Assembly: GCA_026874595.1 (NCBI GenBank)
Contig: CM049320.1
Coordinates: forward strand, 51,720,714 to 51,784,713
Length of the DNA: 64,000 nt
From: Sipunculus nudus
Lineage: Eukaryota; Annelida; Sipuncula; Golfingiida; Sipunculidae
Reading direction: 5' to 3'
Shown: positions 47,901 through 61,100 of the stretch, in pieces
Numbering within the stretch: position 1 is the stretch's first letter
Layout: every line of letters begins with the position of its first letter
The notes under the pieces: model-generated
The model's database searches: none
What the model saw: the letters and a program-made list of their open reading frames with translations, nothing else
What the model was told of the DNA's origin: nothing
Translations under genes and position numbers: made by a program

Positions 47901-50900
47901 TCTAGACTACCAGTACATTCGCTGAACTGTACCGAAGTTGCAACATTCTCCTGTGAATCAGGAGCAACTGTCTCAAAATACTCTATCAGTGTCTCCTGTA
48001 CATCAGGAACCTCTGCATACCCCGAGTTAGAGAGTACATAGTTTACATTCTTTTCTACATCAGAAACACGATCCAGATCAGATCGCTGACAAACGAACAA
48101 GCTTTCCTGTACCCAAGGAAATACTACTTGCTCAAAATCAGACTGCACATAGTCTGGACCTGTTTCCCCTTTATCGTGAAATACGTCAAGTTGTACATTT
48201 GTACATTTTTTCTGCCAATCTATATTCACATCCGAACAAACTAACATCTTCATCCCCGTCCGTGTGTTTTTACCTGTCAGTTTTTGTCATTTACTCTGGC
48301 ATTGCTCGCTATTCTGAGCGTGATAGGCAATCTCCTTATGTTTCATTAAACATTTTGCACAAATATGTTGCACGGTACATTTTTTTGCCTTGTACATACG
48401 CCTGATGGCTTTCCTGCTTATCACACTTTCCTGTTTGGAAATCTTTACAAAAGAATACCCTGGGCTCTCTTGCCAAACTGCTTCCTTTTGCATCTCTATT
48501 GAAAGATTGGTCTGCCCTACCTGCCCAATCTTTCTTTCCCAGTTCAATAGCTCGAAGCTTTGCTGCATGCATTTCTAAAATGCCTATCCACTCATAACTA
48601 CCCTCAAGATAAACTGCTCTTTTCAGATGCTCTAATCTGCACTCCTTTTCCTATGAACTGATCCAATCTGACGTTACAATTTCCAATTCCCCGGCTACCA
48701 ACATGCGCATGTCAAAATCTTTATAATCTATGCTTTTACTCACAAACTCGAAAAGCAGCATACTATGGGGCCAAACCTGCGGACTCCTTACAATATCTGA
48801 AGATTTTTTGAGTATGCCAGATTTCTTACCCCTTTTTCTTGTTTCCTCTGACGGGTGTTCTTCGTCATCTGACGAATCAGTCTCCTCATAGCACAACGGT
48901 CTTTTTGGCCGCTCTAACACTCGCGTCGACATCTCTCTGCAAGTCCCTCATTTCCCTTAAATTACTAAGAGTAAATTCATCAGCCTTTTTAACTCTAGCA
49001 TCCATATTACCACAGCTCTCGCTGCTCTCTAATTCAGTTAACTCTTGCTTCATTTTGTTTTCTATCTGCAGCCTCAAAGCTGTTTTCTTTCTTTTTTTAA
49101 GCAAATTCTGTTTCTTGTTTCTCAACAATTCCAATTCATTCTGTAATTTCGACTCACTTTCCGAGTCCCCCTAGCTATCTATCTCCTCATTGGAATCTGC
49201 TATTTCTAACTGCTCTGTTTCTACTTTCTGTGTCTTACTTTCTTCATTATTCCCTTTGTCAGTATCTTATTTGTTTTTCTCAGAACTCCCTCTTCCGTCT
49301 CCAAGGGCCATAATGACTTTCAACTTACTCTAAAGAAACTAGTGCGTCACAACAATCACACAATTATTACAAGTAATATATAGCAATGAGCCGCCCGTTT
49401 GCAACAAATTAAATAAATACAATAAATATATACCTATAAATATATATCTACTTTGAGTTTGCGTAATCTAAAACGGTATAACGATAATTCCAGTTGCAAA
49501 AGCTGAACAAAATACGGTACCTGACCTTCTTCGATGTTTAGTGTTAGGAGGCGAACGGGCGAATGACGCAACTTCTAAACCTTTCCCCACCCGCGGTTTC
49601 TTTTCCGCGGGGACGTCAGGTGGGGATTAACAAACACCTATGACGCTGTTGTTAGGGACCTTTCAATGTTTAAACCACGAAATATTGTGACGCCAAAACA
49701 TTAATTACACCCGGACATCCTAAACCATGTATGAGTAATGCTCACCAACGTACTACCGTACGATGTGCAATAAACCATGTTTGAGCACCAACGTATGTGT
49801 TCCTCGCTAATTTATCAAATTTAAAATATTTTATTTTAAATATTCACAATCACCGCGTCTTCAGTGCCATCATTAGTCCTATCACCTTCGTATTTTTCGT
49901 CATCATCATTATCTGGTCGTACAAATCATCGCATCGTCATTTTATTATTTGCATCATCATTATCATTATCATTATCATCAATATTATTATCATCATCTTA
50001 TGGTCGAATATATTTGCATCGTTACCAATGCCAATTTTTCAGCATCGTCAAAGTCAATAAGATTCTCCTGCAGGAAGGGTTTAATGTTTGCGCTAGACTT
50101 TCATTATGAATGATTTTAAAAAAGTTGTTATTCGGACAAAGTGTTATTCCTATATCACAGATTTGCGCCTGACATTATTTTTTTTTTTTTACCTTAACCT
50201 CATTCCCAAAGCTGTACAATCCACAACCGATGTCCTATTATCGTTCAGTTGCGGGCTTCCGGGGAAGGCTTCCATTAATTGCATGGAGATTTTCATCACC
50301 ATCACCATCACCATCTTCATTTATCTACTCTTCCATATCATATTGATTAAGTCAGTACTTGGTCATCATCATCACCACCCTCATCTCCTTAATCACATTA
50401 ATTATCACAGACGAAGCAGTATCATCATTATACCCGCCATGATAATTTTTTTATTTATTTTGTACTTGTTTAGGCAAGTGGACCGGTCTGGTGACCACAA
50501 CAAGGATCACCCACGCCACTCCAGCCGCGACGTATACTTATAGTGCTGATAGAGACTGGGAGAGCAGTACCCCGGACGACCGCTGTAAGGACATCGCCAG
50601 ACAGCTCGTGGAAGACGAATACAATAAAGATATCAGGGTGAGGCGCCAGAGGGCACGACAATAATATCCCTATATGGAGTGCCTAATTCTTACTCCTGAT
50701 TTTTTTAATTTACCATGATATTATCTATATTCGTTAATAATATGCTTTCATATAAAAAGATTAGTGTATCATTCAAGCTTGAGTATAGACACAATAAATA
50801 CAATGTCTATTTTAACTATACTGTGTCGGTTTAGGAAAATGTCAACTTTCGATCGCATGATAAAAATGTCCATATATTCACCCATCAATAAATAACTTTG

Positions 50901-53900
50901 AGGGTAAGGTGTAATAAATAAATAAAAAAATTAACATTAAATTCTTTTTTTTTTCTAATTATAAATTAAGAGTTACTTTAAAGTGCACAGACAAGTTTTC
51001 TCTAAAAACCTCAAGTGACTTAAAACTTTTACTCAGCCCTGCAGTGGCTTTGTAACTTCTGTACCACCCCATCACTATTTCTCTCCCTTGGATGCACAAT
51101 GTTGCGATTGTTCCTATGAAGGTTATTTATTGTTTTTAGGTACTTCTTGGTGGAGGACGGCGAGTGTTTCAGCCTAACACCACCAATGACGGCGAGTACA
51201 GCACTGAGAAAGGTGAACGAACAGACGGCAGGAACTTAATTCAGGTACCACATTGTCTCATTGTAGAAGGCATAACAAAGCAAAATCGAATATCGGCATT
51301 AAAATAAATGTCAAAAGGAAAGTTTTCAGTGGTCATCGGTCGATATTTCATTTCCTCTGACAGAATGAAAAGCAATTACAGTGTTATTATTGACCTCATT
51401 CAGTTATTTTGTAGAACTTTGCATGTACGTGTTAGGGCTTTCAGATAATCTGGCACAAGCGTATATGATGCTTGAAATCCCTTTTGCTGCTCCGTTGTTG
51501 ATGTCCGAACGTCCCATCGAGCGTTTGAAATTCAGGCTGTGGGACCGAGGGAATCAAACCTGGCTCTTGCATCAGTCACTTATAATTGCTACCTAAAAAA
51601 AGTCAGATTTTCGCTGGCAACTTACAATTGACCGTTAAATAGTAGTATAGCACAATATTTTACAATATTATGACACGCTAATGAATTGATATATTAATGA
51701 TTTAATTTATCCATCAAACTTTGACACGTGTACGTGTAGGATGACAAATAGATGGGAGAATCGGCAGTATATCTTGTAAAGTGTGACAGATTAAAGTTTG
51801 ATATGATGAAAAGAATCATCTTCAGGGGAAAGGCACGTTTTCCTGTGGAAAAGGAAAACTAGAATAACGCATTTCTGTTTAAATGGTGATAATAATTACG
51901 ATTCCGAATACGAATGTACTTTATTATAATTATTATTAATGTGTTCCGAAGATTCTGACCGGACTCATATCATGCTACAAATACCAGTGAGAAACCTCTA
52001 AAATCATAGATATGTAGATTTTCTTTATTTTGAGGTACAGCATTATTTTTGCATATCGTTTGACTGAAGTCACTTCGCTATTCTTTCAAGCCTATACAAA
52101 GGCGTGCCAGAAAAAAGTAAAACGAGTGACTAAACAGATACAGGATTTATTTTTTATTTCTATAATTTCTTTAACAATCATCGTGTTAGTATGGGCCTTG
52201 TTTGCTGGTAAAATGCGTGGTTGACAATCCACAGAAGTACAGAGAGAACTCCCCCCCCCCCCCCCCCCAACTCCCCACCGACCCTAGTTATGAAAAATTG
52301 AACAAAATCCCTTTCCCGGAATATCATCATATTGTTCTTTGATATTTCCATCAAACAAAAAATAATTTTACTTTTGATTTAAACATTCAAAAACAGGCTT
52401 ACACTTCCGACAATACAATGACACATTCGTCACATGTTAAATCTTAACTTCTCATCGTGTGGTTATTTACGAAAAATATGACTAAACTATCAACCGATTG
52501 ATGAAATTATCTCGAACCTTGTTTAACACAAGGTCACGTGACCGTCCTCTGATATTTTACTTCCTGCAGGATTGGATGCTGGACAAGAAGAACCGAGGTG
52601 TGACCGAGAACAAATACAAATATGTCGAGAAGCTGTCCGACTTCAATGAAGCCGACCCGAAAGAGGTGGACTACCTCATGGGCAAGTGTATTTAAGCAAT
52701 ATTTATAATTCGGTCAGTTTACACGTCTTCCCGCTACCAGGACTACTCTGGGTTCTACGCTACGCTTTCAAGGACCTTGCTTGAGTGATCCGCTGTGGTG
52801 TCGATTTCATGAATAATGAAGAAGTTGTTTTTTTTATCGAAAGCTTAGCATTACAAAAAAATCATCGGAAGTCTGACCAATAAAATGAGGCCTAGTTAAG
52901 CTGTCCCATTTGTGGTGCACATATTCTTTTAGAGACAGCGTCAGTACAATATTGTTTGTGTTTTGTTTACATTGGTTTAGTTTGATTCATTGACAGTTGT
53001 TATTCGGAGCAGGCTTGTTTATTTATTAAATAATAAACGCCAGGGAAGCTCTATAAAGCAAAGTATCTGAAAGCGTAGTGACCAGTGCCGAAGGTGTAAG
53101 ATGATTGATAATTGATGGTGTATGATAAAACACATCAAGGGAAGCTCCTCAGCCGAAAAAAAAAATCTTCCATTATGTTTCATCCCCTTGTTCTGTACAC
53201 ACACAGGATGGGGATTCAGAGTGGTAACCTGTTCCGGAAAATCACACAATATATTTGTTTATTTCCACAAATCAACCGCGTCAATGGGATTTGTTTATTA
53301 TTATTTTTATTATTATTATTATTAGTAGTAGTAGTAGTAGTAGTTTAAGTGTTTTCTTTATTTTCTATTATTATTTTTCCTTTTTATTTTAATTATGATT
53401 AATATTTAATATAGCATTGTAAAATGTTTCCAATATAACTGACTGGGGATAATTCACATCTAAGCAGCGTGTGTTCAATATTCTCATACAACAAATGTGC
53501 TCTGTTCACAGCCATATCTTTCTTAGTCAATGGTCTTACTTTTGATGTGTTTTATATAAAATATTCAGGTCTGTTTGAGCCGAGTCACATGCAATATGAA
53601 GCTGACCGTGCCGAGGATCCATGGGGAGAGCCGTCTCTGGCCGAGATGGTGGAGAAAGCCATCCACATCTTAAAACGCAACGAAGACGGATTCTTCCTAC
53701 AAGTAGAAGGTACGAATTGTCACTATACCCCGTGAACAGCACCTACTGAAATCCACGGACTGATGATGCCGGGCGCCACGTTTTGTAGCGATCAGTATGC
53801 TATTTCCGGGGCGTTCCTTTTCGTTTTCTCGCGATTTCATGTGCGATCCTTCGCGTTTTAATCGAACTGCACCGAAGTGTTCCTCTGCCTCGTGATGCAT

Positions 53901-56900
53901 GTTTTGTGTTTCATTTCCCGCCTTTCCGTTTCTATGAGTTATGTTGCGTTTTGCTGCGATGACCTGCGATAATACGGAAATATTGCGCGCAAGTCCAAAA
54001 TATTTTGAGACATCGCGTCTCTTTGCGACAGGGGCTTCAATACAGGAATGGTTAGGGGAGGTGGATGAGGTTAGGTTGGGGGGGGGGGGGGGGGGATAAA
54101 TACCTATTTTTCATCAATTGGGGATGGTCTTTGTTATCAAACATCCCCATTCCCACCCACCTAAAATTCAGATATATAATTAGAATTATAAACTTAGGTT
54201 CCATTTTTGAGTTAACTGTATCGTTAAATGTTATTGTAAGTCTAAATATGGTTTAGAATAAACATAATCCCATTTAAAAACCTTATTCTTAAATGTCATA
54301 CATTTAAAATGTGTCAAACAGACAATTGAAGTCAGTATACTGTGAGAAAGCTTACATCAATCAGCGTGGCATTCTCCACACAGAGGATTTATCTATGAAT
54401 ATCAAGGCCAATGCCATGTATTCTGAAAACTGTATTCACAATACTTTGTTCTGTCCACGTTTATTTCATATATTTATTTCATATATATTTCATATGGATA
54501 GGTGGTTTTATTAACTTCTTGTTTGTACAACTGAAGCCGTTTTCACACTGACAGCAGGCCGAATACTTTTTTTCCCGATACCGAATTCCACATAGGGTAT
54601 TCCCTAAACTTCGTGTTCATGCAGCTCCAGCACCACAACGTATATTCAGTTTCATACTTGACAATGTGTTCGATTCATTTCACCAATGTGCAGATTAGCA
54701 AATGCGGCTTGATATTTAATTCTATTTGCAGTTTAACGAATTTGCGTAGATATTCTTGCTATTTTGTATGGTGGAAACGGTCATCTGGCATTCAAGTATC
54801 ACGTTTTCACACTTCACTGATGCGAATACCCTATTTATGAATTTGGTATGGAAACGGTCTCCCCGTGTCGTCACACCGATGCGGATCAAAGCGCGAATTA
54901 TTACAGGTGTAGTGCGCAAGAAACATGGTTTTGGAGCTGTCAATTGAAATACTAAAGGTACTGGGGGGGGGGGGGGGCGATTGAAGAATCTGCTTTCATA
55001 CACCATTGGATACAAGGACGCCCTATTGACTCTTTTAGTAAACCGGCATATATACCCGTTCTTGCGCTTGGACATGTTTGGTGAGGGGTATTCAACGGGC
55101 ACAGCTAGCCATGACAACATGACACTCAGGCCTTCGGAAATAAACTGATAGGGCCTTGAGTCATAATGGCAGTCACAACAGAACGCCAATTCTAAGGGTC
55201 GGATCAAAATATTTCCTGTCTGGTATTATTTGGCATCACAGGCTTATAGAGTCGTATTATTTGTGCCTTATATCGAAGAAAAAATGTTGTTACACAAAAA
55301 TAATTACATTTATTACCTCCTTTTATGACTGTGGCACCGATTCACGTGAAGCGGTGCTTCTAGTTCAAAACTAAAGCTGTCATGGCGCGGTCGTGTATGT
55401 AAACTTGGAAGTCGGAGGCCGGAAGCCGGAAACCAAGGAATTGTTTTATAAATAAAGCAGTTTAAAGCATATACAAAATGCTAACGCTTCAATACGATTT
55501 TGTTTTTTCCCCGATAGAATAAGATCTTTATTATCATTTTGTTAAGAATAATTGTGATCCATTCTTTAATCTGATCGTTATGGACGATTTTGTGCTCGGA
55601 AGCCATCTCGGAAGTCAGTCAGATGTGCTGGGCCCATGGGATGTGATCCAATGTGTATAACACGGAAGTCACAGAGACGTACTGGTTAACTTGTGGTCAG
55701 TTAAGAGCCACAGCCCAAATGCAGTTTCATTATAATTATAGTTGCATGCATATACTGAAATTGCTTATGCATGATTCTGTTTTTAATGAGTGTATAATAC
55801 AATACATGAGACATAATTGGAAAACTATAAGTTCTTAATATTTTTATTTGTAAATTTCAAATATATATATATATATTAATATATATATATATATATGTGT
55901 GGGTGTATTTTCACGTAATATATTTCACCCCATCTAGAGCCATCTTTTTGTTAAATTTATTCATATTTACATGGGAAGGGATTAATTTTTAAAATATGCA
56001 ATGTAAAGATGACATTTTGAGGCACCTTAAACAAAAGATTATGAGGCTTTCTTTCCGCAACTGTTCTCCTATATGTTTTTGAACAATATATTCAAACTTT
56101 AGGTTGTTGGGCTTTAATATTCATATTTCTATAAAATTACGGTATAAACTGGAAAGTCCAAATATTCAAAAGGCCTTAAAATGTTGATGTCAATGATGAA
56201 ATGCGCGTCTATACATTTATAACTTGCAAAATGTCACTATTTAAATGTAGTACTCGTTGTAAAATGATTGATATGTTGAAGTCTTGTGACAATCTTTGCA
56301 TTTTATCAACTTTCGTTATCTGTAAGCGCACAGGCTCGGACAGCAGAGCACAGTGCGCGAGTCTGAGTATCAGCTGAGGAGGCGTGAGAATTTTCACGAG
56401 CGATTCCATCCCGAGCTGAGCTCTGTGGGGAGACCGTGCATGACTCACACGGTAATGCGATTGGGGGGGGGGGGGGGGGGGGGAGGGAGAAAAGTGTGAT
56501 AACGGAAAGACTTCCTCTTTCAATATCCTAGTATATATTTGGATGCTCACTCAGTGGAGTAAATCACCAGTTTATGAATTGGAAAATAATCAATATAATA
56601 ATGAAATTGCTAGAGAATATAAAATTAATTTGAAAAAGAAATGAAAATTGATTACGAATAAATGGGAAAAGAACTCGATAAAATGTAAGATATTTCGTCT
56701 GAACCGGCTTGCGCCCTCTATGGATGCACCACTGAATAATAAATATGGTATAATAAACCCATATACGGCATTAAAAATACAGTTATAAATTACGATGTTA
56801 TTCAAAATAAAAACAGTAATATATTTTCCATACGTTGAACAAATATGAAAATTCAATATATCCCAGTAGGTCATAACTCGAACAAACATACATGTATCAT

Positions 56901-57652
56901 ATACAAAACGAAATGTCTTTCAATATGTAATAGTTCTACGATGTTTAAAAAAATGTAAAATTTATCTTAGAAAAGGGATACAACAGTCCAGAAAATATAT
57001 AAAATACTAATGCATGTGTGATTATAAAATCGGATCGATTTGTATATTTATAAGCAAATAATTTTTTTTTTTAAACTAAAATTAATTCTTTTTTAAGTTT
57101 TAAACTCTTTCTTTCAAACTTTTTCAAGCTTTATCTATAAAAAAAAATCACTCCTGATGTTTCAACATCACACTTCAACTTCAAATAAATGGATATTTAA
57201 AAATGATAATATTTTAAAGTATATTTGCAACTGATTTCACTCTCAAACGTTATAATATGTGTATGATAAGGGCATCTAAACAGAATGTTCTCCCTTCAAC
57301 TTCGGATTACTGTACGATTACAAGGATCTCGATAAGAAATTACAATTTTGTTTACAGAGATGATCGTTGAATGTAATCTTTGATAAATTACCATATAGAA
57401 TCTTTATCGAAACGTAAGACATTTGGGGCTTCAAGTAAAAGTCTGTCTAGAGGTGACCTGGTGTCTTAAAGATGCTACGGGATATAGGCATTTTTATTGA
57501 ACCTGTTACTCATCTATGTGAGTCATTCCTTGAAATTCCACATAAAAATTATGATACCATGCAATAATGGAACCAAACCGTTTTGATAAATCAGGTTGGA
57601 TATTACCGTTAAGATAAATATTTCAATAACAAATATTAATTATTCCCATTCT

Positions 57653-57731
<79 letters not shown>

Positions 57732-58069
57732 AACAAATGTTTGTGTCCTGTGGTTTTGAAAATTTTCAGAATATTAATTTGATGAATATTGTGTCTAACA
57801 GCATAAAACAATTTCCATTATATATTGAATCGTTCTGCAAAAATAGAAACTATTGTTTTTTTTATATAATTGTAAAATGTTACAATCGGCATCATATCTA
57901 TTTACACATGCATTGTGTATTTTTGTCTGTCAAGGTATTGTAAATGTTTGTGTTTAACTTTTAATTTTGCAGGATACGTCTGATGAAATCATTATCAAAC
58001 AAATTATTGTAATTTTATTCCATATACAGCAAGAACATATAGGGGAAAAAATCACATTGTGATTTAATA

Positions 58070-58118
<49 letters not shown>

Positions 58119-61100
58119 CAATGTGAGCAACCTGACCATGAAATGTAAAATATAATTTGGCATAAATAGTATTACATAATAGATAAGAGTTTAAGAGATT
58201 CATAATCCTGATGAAATTTGTTAGTCAATGGAAGAGGAAAAGGTGTTTTTCAATTTATACATGAAAAATAAAATATTTGTTCGAAACAACCTTGTAAAAA
58301 TGTTTACTGGACGTTTTGTGGTTCTGTCAAATTTTCTGTTGAAGTCTCTATGATATTATCAGGGTAATTTTTATAGGGGCACTTTTGTAACATGAATAAA
58401 AAATTATGAAAACCTTTATTTTTTTCAAGTTTCCACCAACATAAAATACGGTAACAGCGTAAAATTTTGATGAGTTAATATAATCTTGTTTTACAAAATG
58501 AAATATGAATATCAATATAATATATTTAAAAAAGAACAGCATCATAAATGTTACAAAACAGACTGAGTTTATGAAAAATATTTCATATTGAAGAAATTGA
58601 AAATGCTTGACACGTTTGGTGACGATATGATGACTGGTGCATTAGCCATTACTGGCTACCGAGTTTTACACGTTTGGACCATAACGGGCATTTCCGAGCA
58701 AAAAGGTCTATAACTTCGGATGGATAACTTTGATTTTTTACATAATGATAGAAAAGACCTTATTCTATCAATAAAAAGAAAATGGTACTTTCCATTGATG
58801 TAGTAGCATTTTAATTATGCTTCGATCATTGCTTTATTTTAAAAAATCCTTGCTTCCGACTTCGGACTTCCGAGTTTTACACATAGCCGTTTGGGAATAC
58901 ACTACCGGAAGTTATGGTTCTCACGCTGACAGACGTGGAGACGAGTTTTTCGAGTAAAACCATCCTCGGTATTAAAAACTGCTGCAACCGTAGATGTAAT
59001 GATTATTATTTTCCCCAACAGAATAACGTCACTTTTTGTCTTAACTCAGGAAAATGACAGTTCGAGAAGTAGATGAAAATGAAAAAGTAGTGTCAGAAAT
59101 GGCGTGCACATCTGCACATACTAGAATTGATGCGATCCCAATAGCTTGTACTGTCACCCCATTGTCTTCAGTTCATCTAAAATCGACGTTTGGGGTGACA
59201 AGCTGTCGCTTCGGGCACAGCTTGATATATTGGCGTATTTTTTGATAGATGGCGATGTTTCAGACAATGTCAAATCCCATAAGGCTTATGGTAAAATATG
59301 TAAAATGACCCCCCCCCCCCCGCCCCCACTCTTAAGACTCTGTTCGGCTTCGTTCTTATGGCATTTAAGACCACAAGCATTCTAGAGGCGTGTCCACAAT
59401 GGACTTGTCTAAAGCCTGTATCTCACTGGGCTGCGACAGCTTTGCGGATGCATTCGCGAGAGAGTCTCAAAAGTGTATTAGAACATTCGCGGCGATTCTC
59501 AATTTCCTCGCGTGATTAGCAAAGTGTCGCTAATTTGTCGCACAAATTTTGAACATGTTAAAAAAATTCGCAAAACAAAATTTCTCGCAAAATAGTCGCA
59601 GAGGCGTCACTGGTGTCTCAAACCCGTCTCAAACATTTTGCGAACTATTCTCAAGTCAGTTTCCGCGATTCAGGAAGTGCAAGAACTGCGAGACAACTTT
59701 GAGTGGGGTTTGCGACCTATGCAACTACATTGCGAATATTTGGAGATAAAAATGAGAATTTGACATTCTGGTCGCTAATTGTCGTGCGAATATTTCACAA
59801 ATGTCGTGCGAATGTCTTGTGAACATCGCACGACATTCGCACGACGGGTATACGAACTCCAGCCGAATTTTGGGCCAACCACTCGTACGATGTTCGCAAA
59901 CATGTCGTAAGTACGATTCGGTGTGATTGCAAGTGAAAATTGTCGCTTATTCGCGTAAGTTCTCGCAATTGTCATGTCACCAACTAGTCGCAAGCTGTAG
60001 CAGCCAAGTGAGATACTACCTTTATACTCCAGTTGAGCGCCGGTAATTAAATAGATATGGCGGCGGGAAACTGGGCGTGATAACCACTTGTCCATCAGAG
60101 AAAACGAAGCTTTAGTTACTATTTGATTCAGGATGAAACTTTTATTAAGGATAACAAGTCTGTATGATGAATTATTCCTTTTAAGCACTGATTTTTATTA
60201 GATCTGACGTTTTTGCTTTCCATGTCAGACACACAAATTGTTCAACGGATTCGCCACACCCGTTTTTCCTTAGAATTTTATTTTTTAAGCATACGCATGT
60301 TTAATGTGTCAAATATTGTTTATTGACAGGCGGCCGAATTGACCACGGCCACCACGCCACGAACGCTTACAGGTCACTCATGGACACCATTGCGTTTTCA
60401 AATGCTGTCCAGAAGGCTGTAGACCTGACCAGTGACGAGGATACGCTGATTGTGGTCACTGCTGACCACTCACACGTGTTCACCATGGCTGGTTATCCTT
60501 ACTGGAACGAACATATACTCGGTAAGGCTTTATATACACTCGTTTCTTTAAACATTTCTTAATTTTGTGTCATATCTGTCTTCCACTAAAGGGGCCTAAT
60601 AACCTATCTGACCTTTACAAAATAAAGTTAATCCCTTAGAGCTTTTATAAAAAAATAGGCAAGAAAACGTGGATATCATCAACATAATCAAAACAAATTC
60701 AACAAAGGCGTCAGACGTCAAGTGAAATAATTCAGAGCTTTGCAAATGACGTTTGGCGACAAGTGACCTTTCCTCATCAGTATACATGCAACCTACTTCC
60801 CAGGTTACTTGTTTTTTCCTGTTTTTCAACATTGGTGTGTCATACATCCTTCAGGGAGGCAATAGAACTTTCATAACCAGAATTACCCTTAGATAATTAT
60901 TATATACAGAGAGGAAGTCAGAAATCACATATATTCCTTTCCAAATGGTAGGTGAATGGTCAGCTATAAAGGGGCCCATTACGATTTATGGCATCTAATC
61001 AAGCCAGCTAGTCAATTACTTATTCTTTAGAATTTAAGTGATATCCGGCTTTGTCTGCGAACATTTAATGAACTTCAGGTAATTCCTAGTAAGAAAGGTT

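Larger units (their letters stand above)
44159..49850 (-). mobile_element. Ngaro/DIRS-type tyrosine-recombinase retrotransposon, defective
   Basis: Flanked by about 465-bp direct repeats (44159-44621 and 49386-49850). Minus-strand order: Gag (49134-48287), RT remnant (about 47830-47280), RNase H (47147-46551), tyrosine recombinase (46026-45619), SGNH-hydrolase-like frame (45493-44945). This gene order and the added hydrolase are known for Ngaro elements. The RT palm with its catalytic YxDD box is deleted, and all frames carry stops or shifts. The repeats differ by roughly 6-7% by eye, so the insertion is old. Confidence 0.88.
43746..50473 (+). other. Copy C intron 3 (6.7 kb)
   Basis: Consists of a minisatellite with DR1 motifs (43749-44140), the Ngaro-type element (44159-49850), and ATC/ATT-rich simple DNA (49860-50460). 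Confidence 0.7.
53710..60329 (+). other. Copy C intron 7 (6.6 kb)
   Basis: Contains G tracts (54078-54095, 54963-54977, 56463-56483), an inverted repeat pair (55385-55625 and 58640-58905), (TA)n arrays (57657-57728, 58074-58118), a C tract (59309-59319) and a MITE (59414-60020). No exon seen. Confidence 0.6.

Noticed and set aside
47828-48253. 141-codon acidic antisense frame as a host gene
   Set aside because: It lies between Gag and RT of the Ngaro-type element in the same orientation, so it is element sequence of unassigned role.
54722-55207. 161-codon antisense open frame with a proline run
   Set aside because: The proline run is the G tract read in reverse; no recognisable domain, inside intron 7 of copy C.
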